From NCBI GenBank assembly GCA_001802125.1, contig MGZK01000008.1:19862-83861 (forward strand): 64,000 nt of DNA. The letters are read 5' to 3'. Of this stretch, positions 1-7,955 are shown piece after piece. Below the pieces are notes generated by a model. That model saw only the letters and a list, made by a program, of their open reading frames with translations, was not told the origin of the DNA and did no database searches. Position 1 is the stretch's first letter. Every line of letters begins with the position of its first letter. This DNA comes from Geobacteraceae bacterium GWC2_55_20 (lineage in GTDB: Bacteria; Desulfobacterota; Desulfuromonadia; Geobacterales; Pseudopelobacteraceae). Made by a program: the position numbers and the translations under genes.

Positions 1-348
1 CCCATGACCTATCATTTCGGCGAACCGGCTGTTCAGAGCCAGGAATCGGCACGCAACTATCTGGATGAACTCGGATATAAAGGCAAAAGAATGGTGTTGC
101 CCGCGCATCTTTCACTGTTTGAGAAAAGAGTGGTTGCGTTTATCAGGGCGGCAATAATGAAACCTGAAATGATGCTTTACTGCAACAGCCTGGAAAAGAT
201 ATCAACCACGGAACAAAGCATGCTTTTGACTGTAATTAACCGCTTCCATGCGGAGATGGAAGAAAGAACCTCGATCGTCTTTGCTTCTACTACGGACGCT
301 GTTGATATTCACAGCTTTGATAATGTCATCTCTTTGCTCCAGCGATAG
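1..348 (+). CDS. MCE/Mla-type ABC ATP-binding subunit, degenerate, 3' part only
   Basis: The reading frame is open from base 1, so the true start lies upstream and only about the last 115 residues are seen. They align by eye with the C-terminal half of MlaF-type ATPases: a signature-helix region followed by RVVAFIRAAIMKPEMMLY, where RVAIARAL-x3-P-x-LLLxDEP is expected. The catalytic motifs are eroded. The LSGGQ signature reads LPAHLSLFEKR, the Walker B Asp-Glu pair is replaced by Cys-Asn (LYCNS), and the switch His is missing (FASTTD). The gene lies 21 bp before an MlaD-like gene in the same direction, as in mlaF-E-D operons. Family assignment is inference from the pattern plus context. The protein may be a non-hydrolysing ATPase-like subunit. 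The Walker A half is not visible. Confidence 0.6.
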   Translation, partial: PMTYHFGEPAVQSQESARNYLDELGYKGKRMVLPAHLSLFEKRVVAFIRAAIMKPEMMLYCNSLEKISTTEQSMLLTVINRFHAEMEERTSIVFASTTDAVDIHSFDNVISLLQR

Positions 349-369
349 ACTATTGGAAACGGTATCTGA

Positions 370-1350
370 ATGATTCGTGAAGAAGACCCCAGGTTTAAAC
401 ATCTGGAACGAAAAATCGGCCTTTTTATTGCGGTTTCGCTTGTCGGGATCGTTTTGGCGTTTCTGTTCTACGGCATCCAGAAAGATTTCTTTGCCGCAAC
501 CTACAGTCTTCATTTTACCGTGGATCGCGGCACCGGCTTTTCCAAAGGAATGCCGGTCAAACTTTCCGGCTTCAGAATCGGCCGCGTAACCTCAATATCT
601 CTTAACGATCAAGCCATGGTGGACATAGCCATTGAATTGGACAAAAAATACCGTACCTGGATTCGAAGCGATTCAGTCGTCAAACTGGTCAAGGAAGGTT
701 TGGTCGGTGACAACATCATTGAAGTTTCCGCAGGATCCCAGGATAAACCCGAGATTAAAGATAACGAAGCAATCGTTTATGTAAAGACAAAGGCTCTGGA
801 TGAGATGGCCGATGAAATCGCGGAGAAGATCAAACCGGTATTGGTTGAGGTACGCGACATAATCGGTTATATCAACAATCCTGATGGTGACCTTAAAAAG
901 AGCATCCATAATCTGGAGGTTTTGACTCGCAACCTGGAAGGAACCCGCCGTAATACCGACAGGCTACTGGTCTCGGCCAATGGCTCGATCGAGCGTTTAT
1001 CATCAAAAACCGATACCCTACTCGACACTGCCAGCAAGAAGGTGGAAGACCTTGACCTCGCTCCGACACTTAACCGTGTAAATCTGGCCATTGACAACAT
1101 TGATAAAAAACTGCCTCAACTACTGGAAAAGGCTGATGCAACACTTACTGACATATCCGGATTTTCCAGAGAGGCCAGGATTCTGTCGGAATCAGCATTT
1201 CCCAAAATCCCCGGACTGCTTTCCCAGACGGAAGATGTGATGCTGGGTACTGACCGTCTGATAAATTCCATACAAAACGTCTGGATATTCCGGAACAACA
1301 CACCTCCACCAGCTGGCAAGCTGTTTATACACGGTGACAGCAATGAGTAA
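370..1350 (+). CDS. MlaD/MCE family lipid-transport protein
   Basis: This 326-residue protein has one N-terminal membrane anchor (about residues 17-37) and an MCE domain (about 45-125, including the typical VKLSGFRIGRV and LVGDNIIEV stretches). A long helical C-terminal region follows, with a proposed role in forming or contacting a periplasmic channel. MCE proteins carry phospholipids or other hydrophobic substrates between inner and outer membranes with a MlaE/MlaF-type ABC complex. The preceding partial gene is the likely ATPase and the following lipoprotein overlaps this gene's end, so the three form one operon. Substrate and direction of transport cannot be read from sequence. Confidence 0.88.
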   Translation: MIREEDPRFKHLERKIGLFIAVSLVGIVLAFLFYGIQKDFFAATYSLHFTVDRGTGFSKGMPVKLSGFRIGRVTSISLNDQAMVDIAIELDKKYRTWIRSDSVVKLVKEGLVGDNIIEVSAGSQDKPEIKDNEAIVYVKTKALDEMADEIAEKIKPVLVEVRDIIGYINNPDGDLKKSIHNLEVLTRNLEGTRRNTDRLLVSANGSIERLSSKTDTLLDTASKKVEDLDLAPTLNRVNLAIDNIDKKLPQLLEKADATLTDISGFSREARILSESAFPKIPGLLSQTEDVMLGTDRLINSIQNVWIFRNNTPPPAGKLFIHGDSNE

Positions 1351-2317
1351 TTCAGGACGGATTCATTCATTGGTGCTATTAACCATGCTGTTATCAACCG
1401 TTACAGCATGTTCAATCACATCGGGAAAATCGGTTATCAGATCGGAGACACATCTTCAAACAGAGAAGTTACTGGAAAGAGGTTTACGCGCCCAGCAAAA
1501 AAACAACATTCAACAGGCCGAACAGCTTTTTGCCGATGCGCTGGCATTAAGCTCATCAATTGAAGATAATCCGGACCGGGTTATTGCGCTTGTCAACCTT
1601 GCCCGACTGAACCGGCTGGGAGGAAAGATCGACGCATCAAGACTCTATATCGATCAAGTGTTGCAGATCTGCATCGCTCACCCTGAATTCACCTCTGAAG
1701 TCACCTACGAGAAAGCACTGGTTGAAATTGCCCTTAACAACAATACTGATGCTTTGAAGTGGGCCTCCAGAGCCCTGGATGCCGAGAATGGTCCGTCAAA
1801 GGGTGTCAGACGTAATCTATTGGCAAGAATACAGCTAATCAACGGCAATTTGGACATAGCAACCAAAACCGCAACCATCGCGCTGCAGGAGAACAGAAAC
1901 AATGATCTGCCCGAAGAAGAGGCAAACTCATTGAGGATGCTAGGAGATATCGAGCTGGAGTCTCGTCGCCTGGAATCAGCCGAAAAGCAGCTTCTGGAGG
2001 CGCTTGAAATTGACAAGAGGACGGGGGCGAGCGCCAAGATCGGCCTTGATCTGGAGAAACTCGCGGAAGTTGCCGAGAGGAAAAATGAGCCGCTCCAAAA
2101 CGCGGATTATCTTGAACGGGCCTGTTCGGTCCATCTGTCGGCCGGAAGAAGGGATAAGGCGGTTTTCATCCTGCAAAAGCTGATTAAAGCGTATCAAAAA
2201 AACGGTGATACAAGAGCGGCGGAGAAAGCCAAGTCGGCACTGGAGCAACTTATGAGCAAAACAGTGCCCTACACCAGTTCAACATCTGAAATGGCCAACC
2301 CTTCCAGCAAGCCATAG
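1343..2317 (+). CDS. TPR-repeat lipoprotein of the MCE operon
   Basis: A 324-residue exported protein. The ATG at 1343 overlaps the end of the MlaD-like gene by 8 bases; a GTG at 1334 is an alternative. The signal peptide ends in a lipobox (T-V-T-A-C, lipid-bearing Cys about residue 23). The rest is helical with several tetratricopeptide-like repeats (about residues 45-300; e.g. AEQLFADALAL, AEKQLLEALEI), suggesting a protein-protein scaffold on the inner face of the outer membrane or the periplasmic side of the inner membrane. Position in the operon suggests an accessory of the lipid transporter, perhaps taking the place of a MlaA/PqiC-type partner; this is inference. Its 3' end overlaps the oppositely oriented phosphatase gene by 49 bp. 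Confidence 0.8.
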   Translation: MSNSGRIHSLVLLTMLLSTVTACSITSGKSVIRSETHLQTEKLLERGLRAQQKNNIQQAEQLFADALALSSSIEDNPDRVIALVNLARLNRLGGKIDASRLYIDQVLQICIAHPEFTSEVTYEKALVEIALNNNTDALKWASRALDAENGPSKGVRRNLLARIQLINGNLDIATKTATIALQENRNNDLPEEEANSLRMLGDIELESRRLESAEKQLLEALEIDKRTGASAKIGLDLEKLAEVAERKNEPLQNADYLERACSVHLSAGRRDKAVFILQKLIKAYQKNGDTRAAEKAKSALEQLMSKTVPYTSSTSEMANPSSKP

Positions 2318-3180
2318 TCGCTGACTTTCAAACGTCCGAATCCGAATCGGTCCATAACATGTCCCGTTATAAGAATACCGGCCATGATCAAATCCTCCCG
2401 CCCTTTTTCAAGGCCTGGAATCGAGATTCTCTCTGACGGTGACAATGGCAGCAACCTCTGGTAGATCGCTTCAATTTCGGCTCTGCTGATCAGAAAGTTG
2501 TTAACCCGGCGATAATCGTAATCTGTCATTTCCATCTGAATGGCGGCCAGAGTTGTAGCGGTCCCAGCTGTTGCGACCAGTTCCGAGCCCGGTTGTCCGC
2601 AGATGCCGGCCGCTGACATCTCGGTTTCCAGCTGGTTCAGCACGGTCACGATCCTCTGGTTCATGGACTGGAAGGTAGTAAAACCCTCGGTTAGCCTGAC
2701 GACCCCCAACGGAATACTGCGCACAAACTGCGGAATCCCGTTTTCAGCAACGGTAAGCTCCGTACTGCCCCCGCCCACATCCAGGACCACCATCTTCTCA
2801 TGAATTACGTCAAGACCGGAGATAACTCCTTCCAGCGTCAAACGACCTTCAAGATCACCGCCGATGACGTTCAGCCTGATTCCGGTTTCACGAAAAACAT
2901 GTTCAACAAACGTGGCCCCGTTTACCGCATCCCTGACGGCGCTGGTAGCGGAAGCCCGAATCTGCTCAACGCCATATTCCCTGATTATGCCTGCAAATTT
3001 TTTCAAGCAGTTCAATCCACGCTTTTGGGCCTCTTCAGACAAACCCATGTCGTCGGAAAAGCCTCCGCCAAGCCTGACTATTTCCCTTTCAACGCGCAGA
3101 GTTGAAAGCTTCCGGTTGATGCGTTCTCCGATGAGCAAACGTGCCGTATTGGTACCGAAATCAATGGCTGCACATTTCAT
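2269..3180 (-). CDS. Ppx/GppA family phosphatase (exopolyphosphatase / pppGpp hydrolase)
   Basis: A 303-residue member of the ASKHA-fold Ppx/GppA family, which hydrolyses polyphosphate or pppGpp. Visible motifs are the phosphate-1 loop AIDFGTNTARLL near the start, ATSAVRDAVN about residue 75, the phosphate-2 loop VLDVGGGSTEL about residue 130, and ATAGTATTLA further on. The length matches short, single-module Ppx/GppA proteins that lack the C-terminal HD domain of E. coli Ppx. Start is set at 3180 because the first motif begins four residues later; longer in-frame starts would run into the upstream gene. One base separates it from the Na/Pi-type gene, so they are probably co-transcribed and linked to phosphate economy. 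Polyphosphate versus pppGpp specificity cannot be told. Confidence 0.9.
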   Translation of the reverse strand: MKCAAIDFGTNTARLLIGERINRKLSTLRVEREIVRLGGGFSDDMGLSEEAQKRGLNCLKKFAGIIREYGVEQIRASATSAVRDAVNGATFVEHVFRETGIRLNVIGGDLEGRLTLEGVISGLDVIHEKMVVLDVGGGSTELTVAENGIPQFVRSIPLGVVRLTEGFTTFQSMNQRIVTVLNQLETEMSAAGICGQPGSELVATAGTATTLAAIQMEMTDYDYRRVNNFLISRAEIEAIYQRLLPLSPSERISIPGLEKGREDLIMAGILITGHVMDRFGFGRLKVSDYGLLEGLAISDVELV

Positions 3181-3181
3181 T

Positions 3182-4816
3182 TTATTCGGTTCTCCTGATC
3201 TGAACACCCAAGACATTCCAGCACAGTTCCGCAATTCTCATGCAGGATGAAGACATCTCCTGAAAAAGCATGGCGGAACGTGGCGGGCAAACCCCGGAAC
3301 AGATTCTGCTGAAATGCGACTCTTTGATCTGGTCATACAGCTGACGGGTACGGGCTTTCATCTGATGTAATTCATCACGGTCATAGTTCTCGCTGGAAGA
3401 AACGAATTTTTCCATCCTGATGATTATGTTACCGGTCTGCTCAGCCAGGATTATAAGGTCACGCATTGCATCCGGAGAAAAGATAATTCCCGACTGCTTG
3501 CGGTCCAACGTGCAATCCAGAATATCCTCACAGACATCACCTATATGCTCCAGTGCGGAAACAACCTGAATCAGACCTGGAACCTCAAACATTATATCAG
3601 GCCCGCTGGCACTTTTTGACAATGCTGCCAGAAACGAAGTTATTTCAGAATTGAGTGAATCCAGCAGCTGTTCATGCTGACGAATCGTTTCAACCCGCCG
3701 CGCATCGAAGTTAGAAAGAATTGCGAGAACATCGGCAAACATCCAGGAAGTTACAGCTGCCATACGCTGGACCTCCTTCCTGGCCTGCTCAAGCGCAATA
3801 GGTGGAGTTATCAGGATGCGTCGGTCGAGATAACCGGCACTGGGCTGCATGCCACCCACCTTGCCGCTTGCATCCGACTCGAACATATGCAGGAGCCTGG
3901 AAACCGGACTTGCGGAGACAAACAGTATCAGAGCTCCAATTACACTGGGTATGGTATACCCCCATGATAAAACATTGCAGAGGTCATGATTGCCGAAGCT
4001 GGAGGCAATTTCATAAGATAAATCCGCACCGGCCTGCGAAAATATTATCAAGGGCAAACATGTAATCAGCGTGATCAGCATCAGAACCATCGCGACCCGT
4101 CTGGCGACATATTTGCCACCAACAGAGGCAAGCAGCCCGATCACCGACATACCAAGCATGCCTCCGCAGCACATGGCAAATGAGAGCGACAGCGGCATTT
4201 CTCCGTTATTCTCCAGGGAAGCGATTATGGAAAGAGTGGACTGGGTGGATTGAACGAGAAAAGATATTATGGCGCCGGATAAAGCCGCCATGAGACTTGA
4301 CTGATACAGCATTCCATAAATCAGGTCGTTAAGAGGGTGGCCACCATTAACCGGACGGTAACTTCCCTCCAGCAATGACAGCCCGAAAAACAGCAGGCCG
4401 ACCCCTAGCAACAGGGTTCCATAATGAACAAGACGGCGGTTTCTGAAGAAATACTTGATTATGAATCCACCTAAAATGAAAAAACCGGAAAGCAGACTAT
4501 AAGGAATCAGGTGCAGATGCAAAGAGAGAGAACTACCGAGCAGGATTCCGGAAAGGACACAGATTGCCTGAAAAACGTTAATAACGCCGCCATTAAGCAG
4601 TCCGACGGCAAAGATCACCGCCGCACTACCGGAACTGAGCGCGAACGTCATTACAATACCGGACAAGAGGGAGGTAAAACGATTTGACATCAGCAGAGAA
4701 ACCAGATTTCTGATGCGGTGATCCGCAATAGCACGAATACCTTCAGACAACAGTTTCATTCCAAGTAAAAACAGCCCGATGCCGCCTAAAGCACCTTCTA
4801 AAAGACTCAGATGCAT
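3182..4816 (-). CDS. Na/Pi cotransporter-like membrane protein with PhoU-like C-terminal domain
   Basis: A 544-residue protein. The N-terminal ~310 residues hold 8-9 hydrophobic segments with two inverted, Ser/Thr/Gln-rich re-entrant stretches typical of the Na/Pi cotransporter family (ALSSGSAAVIFAVGLLNGG near residue 60, FLVQSTQSTLSIIASL near 187). The C-terminal ~200 residues are helical and PhoU-like (about 340-540). This fusion is known from YjbB-type transporters, which move phosphate across the inner membrane. Adjacency to a Ppx/GppA phosphatase supports a phosphate/polyphosphate role. Direction of transport (uptake or export) is not determinable. Confidence 0.88.
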   Translation of the reverse strand: MHLSLLEGALGGIGLFLLGMKLLSEGIRAIADHRIRNLVSLLMSNRFTSLLSGIVMTFALSSGSAAVIFAVGLLNGGVINVFQAICVLSGILLGSSLSLHLHLIPYSLLSGFFILGGFIIKYFFRNRRLVHYGTLLLGVGLLFFGLSLLEGSYRPVNGGHPLNDLIYGMLYQSSLMAALSGAIISFLVQSTQSTLSIIASLENNGEMPLSLSFAMCCGGMLGMSVIGLLASVGGKYVARRVAMVLMLITLITCLPLIIFSQAGADLSYEIASSFGNHDLCNVLSWGYTIPSVIGALILFVSASPVSRLLHMFESDASGKVGGMQPSAGYLDRRILITPPIALEQARKEVQRMAAVTSWMFADVLAILSNFDARRVETIRQHEQLLDSLNSEITSFLAALSKSASGPDIMFEVPGLIQVVSALEHIGDVCEDILDCTLDRKQSGIIFSPDAMRDLIILAEQTGNIIIRMEKFVSSSENYDRDELHQMKARTRQLYDQIKESHFSRICSGVCPPRSAMLFQEMSSSCMRIAELCWNVLGVQIRRTE

Positions 4817-4841
4817 CTATGTGACACGGCTACACATAAAC

Positions 4842-5483
4842 TTATTTTACAATTTTAAAAGGGAACAGAAAATCAGGGGTTGATAATTTTGTTGCGCCTT
4901 TAGCAAATATCAATAATTTTATGTTCTTATGATTTGCGGGATCAAACTTGAAGTAAGTCAATCCCTCGATTTTCATACCGGGGATTACCGGAACCATCGG
5001 GAGGGCCTTTGTATAAATATCCTGCGGATACAGTTCATAATAGTATGGGAGGGACGAATTGGACCTGTTATAGAAATTGGTCTTTTGATAGTCTTCAAGA
5101 TAGTAGAATCCTACATAAGGATATGGCATCAGGTAGTATGAATCTTTTTTCAACATCTCGCGAACCTTGTCAGGAGTCAGAAGCGTGTATTGCAGATTGT
5201 TTTCATCAACGAGCACAAAAGAATCTTCCGGAAAAGCTATCACGGAACCGGAAGTATTTCTTATTGAAACCATAAAAGCGGTTACGAAACCTTCCAGGTT
5301 ATAGGCATTAATTCCGGTTTCATCCACACGTACCGATATTTCGGTTCCCTGGTGCGTTATTGTCTGCGAGTTATCGGCCAAATTCACACTGCCGTTGGCG
5401 ACCTGTTCAGGAACAACCTTTACGGTAGAACAGCCGCTCGCGAATAAGAATACACTAATTATTATCAAAAGGGCAAGTTTCAT
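4842..5483 (-). CDS. Putative lipoprotein of envelope operon
   Basis: A 213-residue protein with a lipoprotein signal peptide (F-A-S-G-C, Cys 18). The mature part is predicted to be mostly beta strand and rich in Tyr/Pro/Asn (for example DSYYLMPYPYVGFYYLEDY, about residues 115-133). A stretch about residues 65-100 (TAFMVSIRNTSGSVIAFPED) resembles extracellular-type beta domains that pack around conserved hydrophobic strands. I do not recognise the family. It is last of three genes on the minus strand (OmpA-type protein, small exported protein, this one) with gaps of 1 and 16 bp, so it is probably part of an outer-membrane assembly or stress-sensing unit. Confidence 0.75.
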   Translation of the reverse strand: MKLALLIIISVFLFASGCSTVKVVPEQVANGSVNLADNSQTITHQGTEISVRVDETGINAYNLEGFVTAFMVSIRNTSGSVIAFPEDSFVLVDENNLQYTLLTPDKVREMLKKDSYYLMPYPYVGFYYLEDYQKTNFYNRSNSSLPYYYELYPQDIYTKALPMVPVIPGMKIEGLTYFKFDPANHKNIKLLIFAKGATKLSTPDFLFPFKIVK

Positions 5484-5499
5484 AATGTCTCCCCGGCAA

Positions 5500-5952
5500 T
5501 TAATGTTCTTCTGTTTTCTTTGGGTCTATCGGAATCGAATCCAGCCGTTTGATATCATCGGCAAAAAGTGCAATCGTAAGCAGCGATGACGATTTTGTCT
5601 TTCTGGTTCCAAGCTGGATGGTAATCCAGAGATCAAGCTCAAGGTTATGCTTCACTCGCAGATACTTTTCTATCCGGCCCGCGACCTGATAGGCGTTGAT
5701 TACATCCTGCTCATTTTCAGGACGCCCTGAATAGCTGCATTCCAGCTTGATGATATTATCCCTTGCAATTTTCTTAAGCTCGGGGACCAAACGATCAAAC
5801 CGCCGGTACACGCTCTGATCCACACTACCCTTCACCGGAACCACAGCCAGCACCCTTGAGGTTCCCATTGGATTTTGAGCGAAAGCAGTGCCATTTAATA
5901 TCAATGCCAGCAGAATAATAGCACAACATACATATAACTTGCTAATATTCAT
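5500..5952 (-). CDS. Exported protein of unknown function
   Basis: A 150-residue protein starting with the ATG at 5952, one base after the stop of the upstream OmpA-type gene. The start gives a clear signal peptide (residues 1-25, cleavage after A-F-A). The mature ~125 residues include a block about 55-115 with alternating charged and hydrophobic residues (for example VAGRIEKYLRVKHNLELDL, about 85-103), the helix-strand rhythm seen in OmpA-like peptidoglycan-binding folds. I cannot confirm that relationship and no diagnostic Asp/Arg motif is present. Tight spacing on both sides argues for translational coupling and a shared envelope function with its neighbours. Confidence 0.72.
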   Translation of the reverse strand: MNISKLYVCCAIILLALILNGTAFAQNPMGTSRVLAVVPVKGSVDQSVYRRFDRLVPELKKIARDNIIKLECSYSGRPENEQDVINAYQVAGRIEKYLRVKHNLELDLWITIQLGTRKTKSSSLLTIALFADDIKRLDSIPIDPKKTEEH

Positions 5953-5953
5953 A

Positions 5954-7564
5954 TCATTGACCTTCCTTGGAGACCAGGAAGAGGATTTCCGTGCGGCGGT
6001 TCTTTCTGCGGCCATCCGCGGTTGCATTATCGGATATGGGGGTCGATTTACCTAATCCCTTGATAAATATCTTGGAAGGATCGACCCCTTCATGACTGAT
6101 GAGGTATGTAGCTGCGGAGATCGCTCGCTTCAGGGACAGGTCCATGTTGTAGGCCAGTGAACCGATACTGTCGGTATGTCCGTCGATCTTCAGATATAAC
6201 CATTTCTTGTCTTTCCTGATCTGTTCGGCAACTTCCGATAACATCTTCTTGCCTTCAGTGGAAAGCGTCCATTGGTCAAAATCGAAAGTTACATCCGGAA
6301 ACCTGAAACGACGATAAACCGACATGCGCTCCGGCAGTGCGGCAACAGCGGGAATTGAAACCTGTGAGCCCTTGACATCCACACCATACAACGGTGTGAT
6401 GCCGCGTATACGGTTCATGGTATAATCTATCGCGCTTGCTTCCCGATCCTGTATTTTCTGCGGTTGAAGTGAGATTTCCTCATCGGCGGCTTTAAGCGGT
6501 ATCTCGACCGGAATCACGGGTGATGTCAGGTTGGAAGAGGCCTGTTGCGGGGCAATGGTAATCTGGCCGTAAGGCTTGATCAGCACCTCTTCCCTGTCTG
6601 AATCTACCTCAACTTCCAGCTTGCTGACTGGAGAGGACTGAGCGGCTGAGGCCTTGAGAAGCAGGCTGGATATGGGTATGATTTTAAGAGGTTTGAGAGC
6701 GTCCTTGGTTTTATCCCTGGATGCCTGTTTGCGACCAACCGAAGGAATCGGCTTGACAAATGTGCCGACCCCCTGACAGGAGCTCAGTCCAAACAGCAGT
6801 TTGAGATCAGGATCATACTCCCCGAAACCGGTGCCAGCCGAAGCGTTGATTGTCAGATGCGGAGAGAGATAGTACTGAATACCGGCTGAAACCTCCATGC
6901 TGTAGCCGGAATGAATGCTCAGCCTGCTTAATGCGGGATTATCTTCCACATAGTAGCGCTTGGTGCCGCCGACAAGTTCGCCAAGCAGCTTCATTCGCGG
7001 CAGAAGCATGTAATCGAGACCCGCGCCGAAGGTGAATTCATTTTCCATTGATGCACCGGAAATCGAACCGGGCATCAGATAACCGGCAGAAGCATGTAAC
7101 CCGATATCATTTTTGTTGATGGAAGTAATAATTTTTGCGGAAAGATCGGTGACTCCATCAGCAATGCGATTCTCCGAGATGTGCCGTTGCCCCAGAAAAT
7201 CAAACGCCATCTTGAACATCGATGAGCGATCGCCAAGGAAGCGAAGTTTGGTGCCGATATCGAGAGTGCCCCTGCCGGATGCATCTTCCTGACCATTAAA
7301 CAGGATATTCGGATATGCGCCATAAACCTCCCAGAATGTTCCGATTCCCAGAGTTATCGAGACCGGCACAACCAAGGAGCTTTTCTTGTCAAAACTGTTA
7401 TTTTTACCGTAACATGACCACAGACCGACGCAGATATTCCCGGCATCCAGTGTTTCGGCCGATGGCACATCAATAAGTCCGCTTGAACCGGATCTGCCCG
7501 GGTTGGCAGATGCGCAAACCGGAATCAGGCAAGCCAATATGACTACGATAAAAAAATTAATCAT
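5954..7564 (-). CDS. Outer-membrane protein with C-terminal OmpA (peptidoglycan-binding) domain
   Basis: A 536-residue protein from the ATG at 7564; a TTG at 7588 in frame would add 8 residues and neither start has a strong ribosome-binding site. A hydrophobic signal segment (cleavage near A-S-A) is followed by a ~260-residue beta-rich region that begins GLIDVPSAETLDAGN, typical of 8-12-strand barrel proteins in delta-proteobacteria. A linker rich in Pro/Ser/Lys comes next. The last ~115 residues are an OmpA domain (FDFDQWTLSTEGKKML, KIDGHTDSIGS and the closing RRTEILF). The OmpA domain binds diaminopimelate in peptidoglycan and so anchors outer membrane to wall. It heads a three-gene operon with two small exported proteins. 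Confidence 0.85.
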   Translation of the reverse strand: MINFFIVVILACLIPVCASANPGRSGSSGLIDVPSAETLDAGNICVGLWSCYGKNNSFDKKSSLVVPVSITLGIGTFWEVYGAYPNILFNGQEDASGRGTLDIGTKLRFLGDRSSMFKMAFDFLGQRHISENRIADGVTDLSAKIITSINKNDIGLHASAGYLMPGSISGASMENEFTFGAGLDYMLLPRMKLLGELVGGTKRYYVEDNPALSRLSIHSGYSMEVSAGIQYYLSPHLTINASAGTGFGEYDPDLKLLFGLSSCQGVGTFVKPIPSVGRKQASRDKTKDALKPLKIIPISSLLLKASAAQSSPVSKLEVEVDSDREEVLIKPYGQITIAPQQASSNLTSPVIPVEIPLKAADEEISLQPQKIQDREASAIDYTMNRIRGITPLYGVDVKGSQVSIPAVAALPERMSVYRRFRFPDVTFDFDQWTLSTEGKKMLSEVAEQIRKDKKWLYLKIDGHTDSIGSLAYNMDLSLKRAISAATYLISHEGVDPSKIFIKGLGKSTPISDNATADGRRKNRRTEILFLVSKEGQ

Positions 7565-7625
7565 AATTAAATATAAACTGGATTCCAATCTTTGCTTTGT
7601 CTGAAGGGAGGCGCGCCATATTGGG

Positions 7626-7901
7626 TTAGCCTAGAACCATCTCTTTCAGTTCTTTTCCAACCTTGAAAAACGGCAGTTTTTTAGGACTTACCTTGATTGG
7701 CTCACCGGTTTTGGGATTTCTGCCGGTATAGGTGCCGTAATCCTTGATAACAAAACTGCCCAGACCTCGGATTTCGATACGATCTCCGTTTATCATGGCT
7801 TCTGTCATCGAAGAAAATATTAAGTTAACAATCTCTTCAGCACGCTTTACTGGAATCTCTTTTTTGACGGCCAACTGCTCAATAAGTTCCGATTTGTTCA
7901 T
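7626..7901 (-). CDS. ihfB: IHF/HU family DNA-bending protein (IHF beta-like)
   Basis: A 91-residue HU-superfamily protein. The start at 7901 (MNKSELIEQLA) is preceded by GGAGGT 5-6 bases upstream; an in-frame start at 7913 would add four residues and remove the ribosome-binding site. The dimerisation helices come first, then the beta-arm with RGLGSFVIKDYGTYTGRNPKTG, whose GRNPKTG and the Pro at the tip are the DNA-intercalating features. GDRIEIRG and the C-terminal FFKVGKELKEMV fit IHF-beta better than HU, but HU cannot be excluded. IHF bends DNA between enhancer sites and sigma-54 promoters, which matters here because four such promoters are proposed in the window. Confidence 0.88.
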   Translation of the reverse strand: MNKSELIEQLAVKKEIPVKRAEEIVNLIFSSMTEAMINGDRIEIRGLGSFVIKDYGTYTGRNPKTGEPIKVSPKKLPFFKVGKELKEMVLG

Positions 7902-7955
7902 TACAACCTCCAATGTATAGCCATATTCGATGTTAAAAGCAAACTGAAGTTCAAT

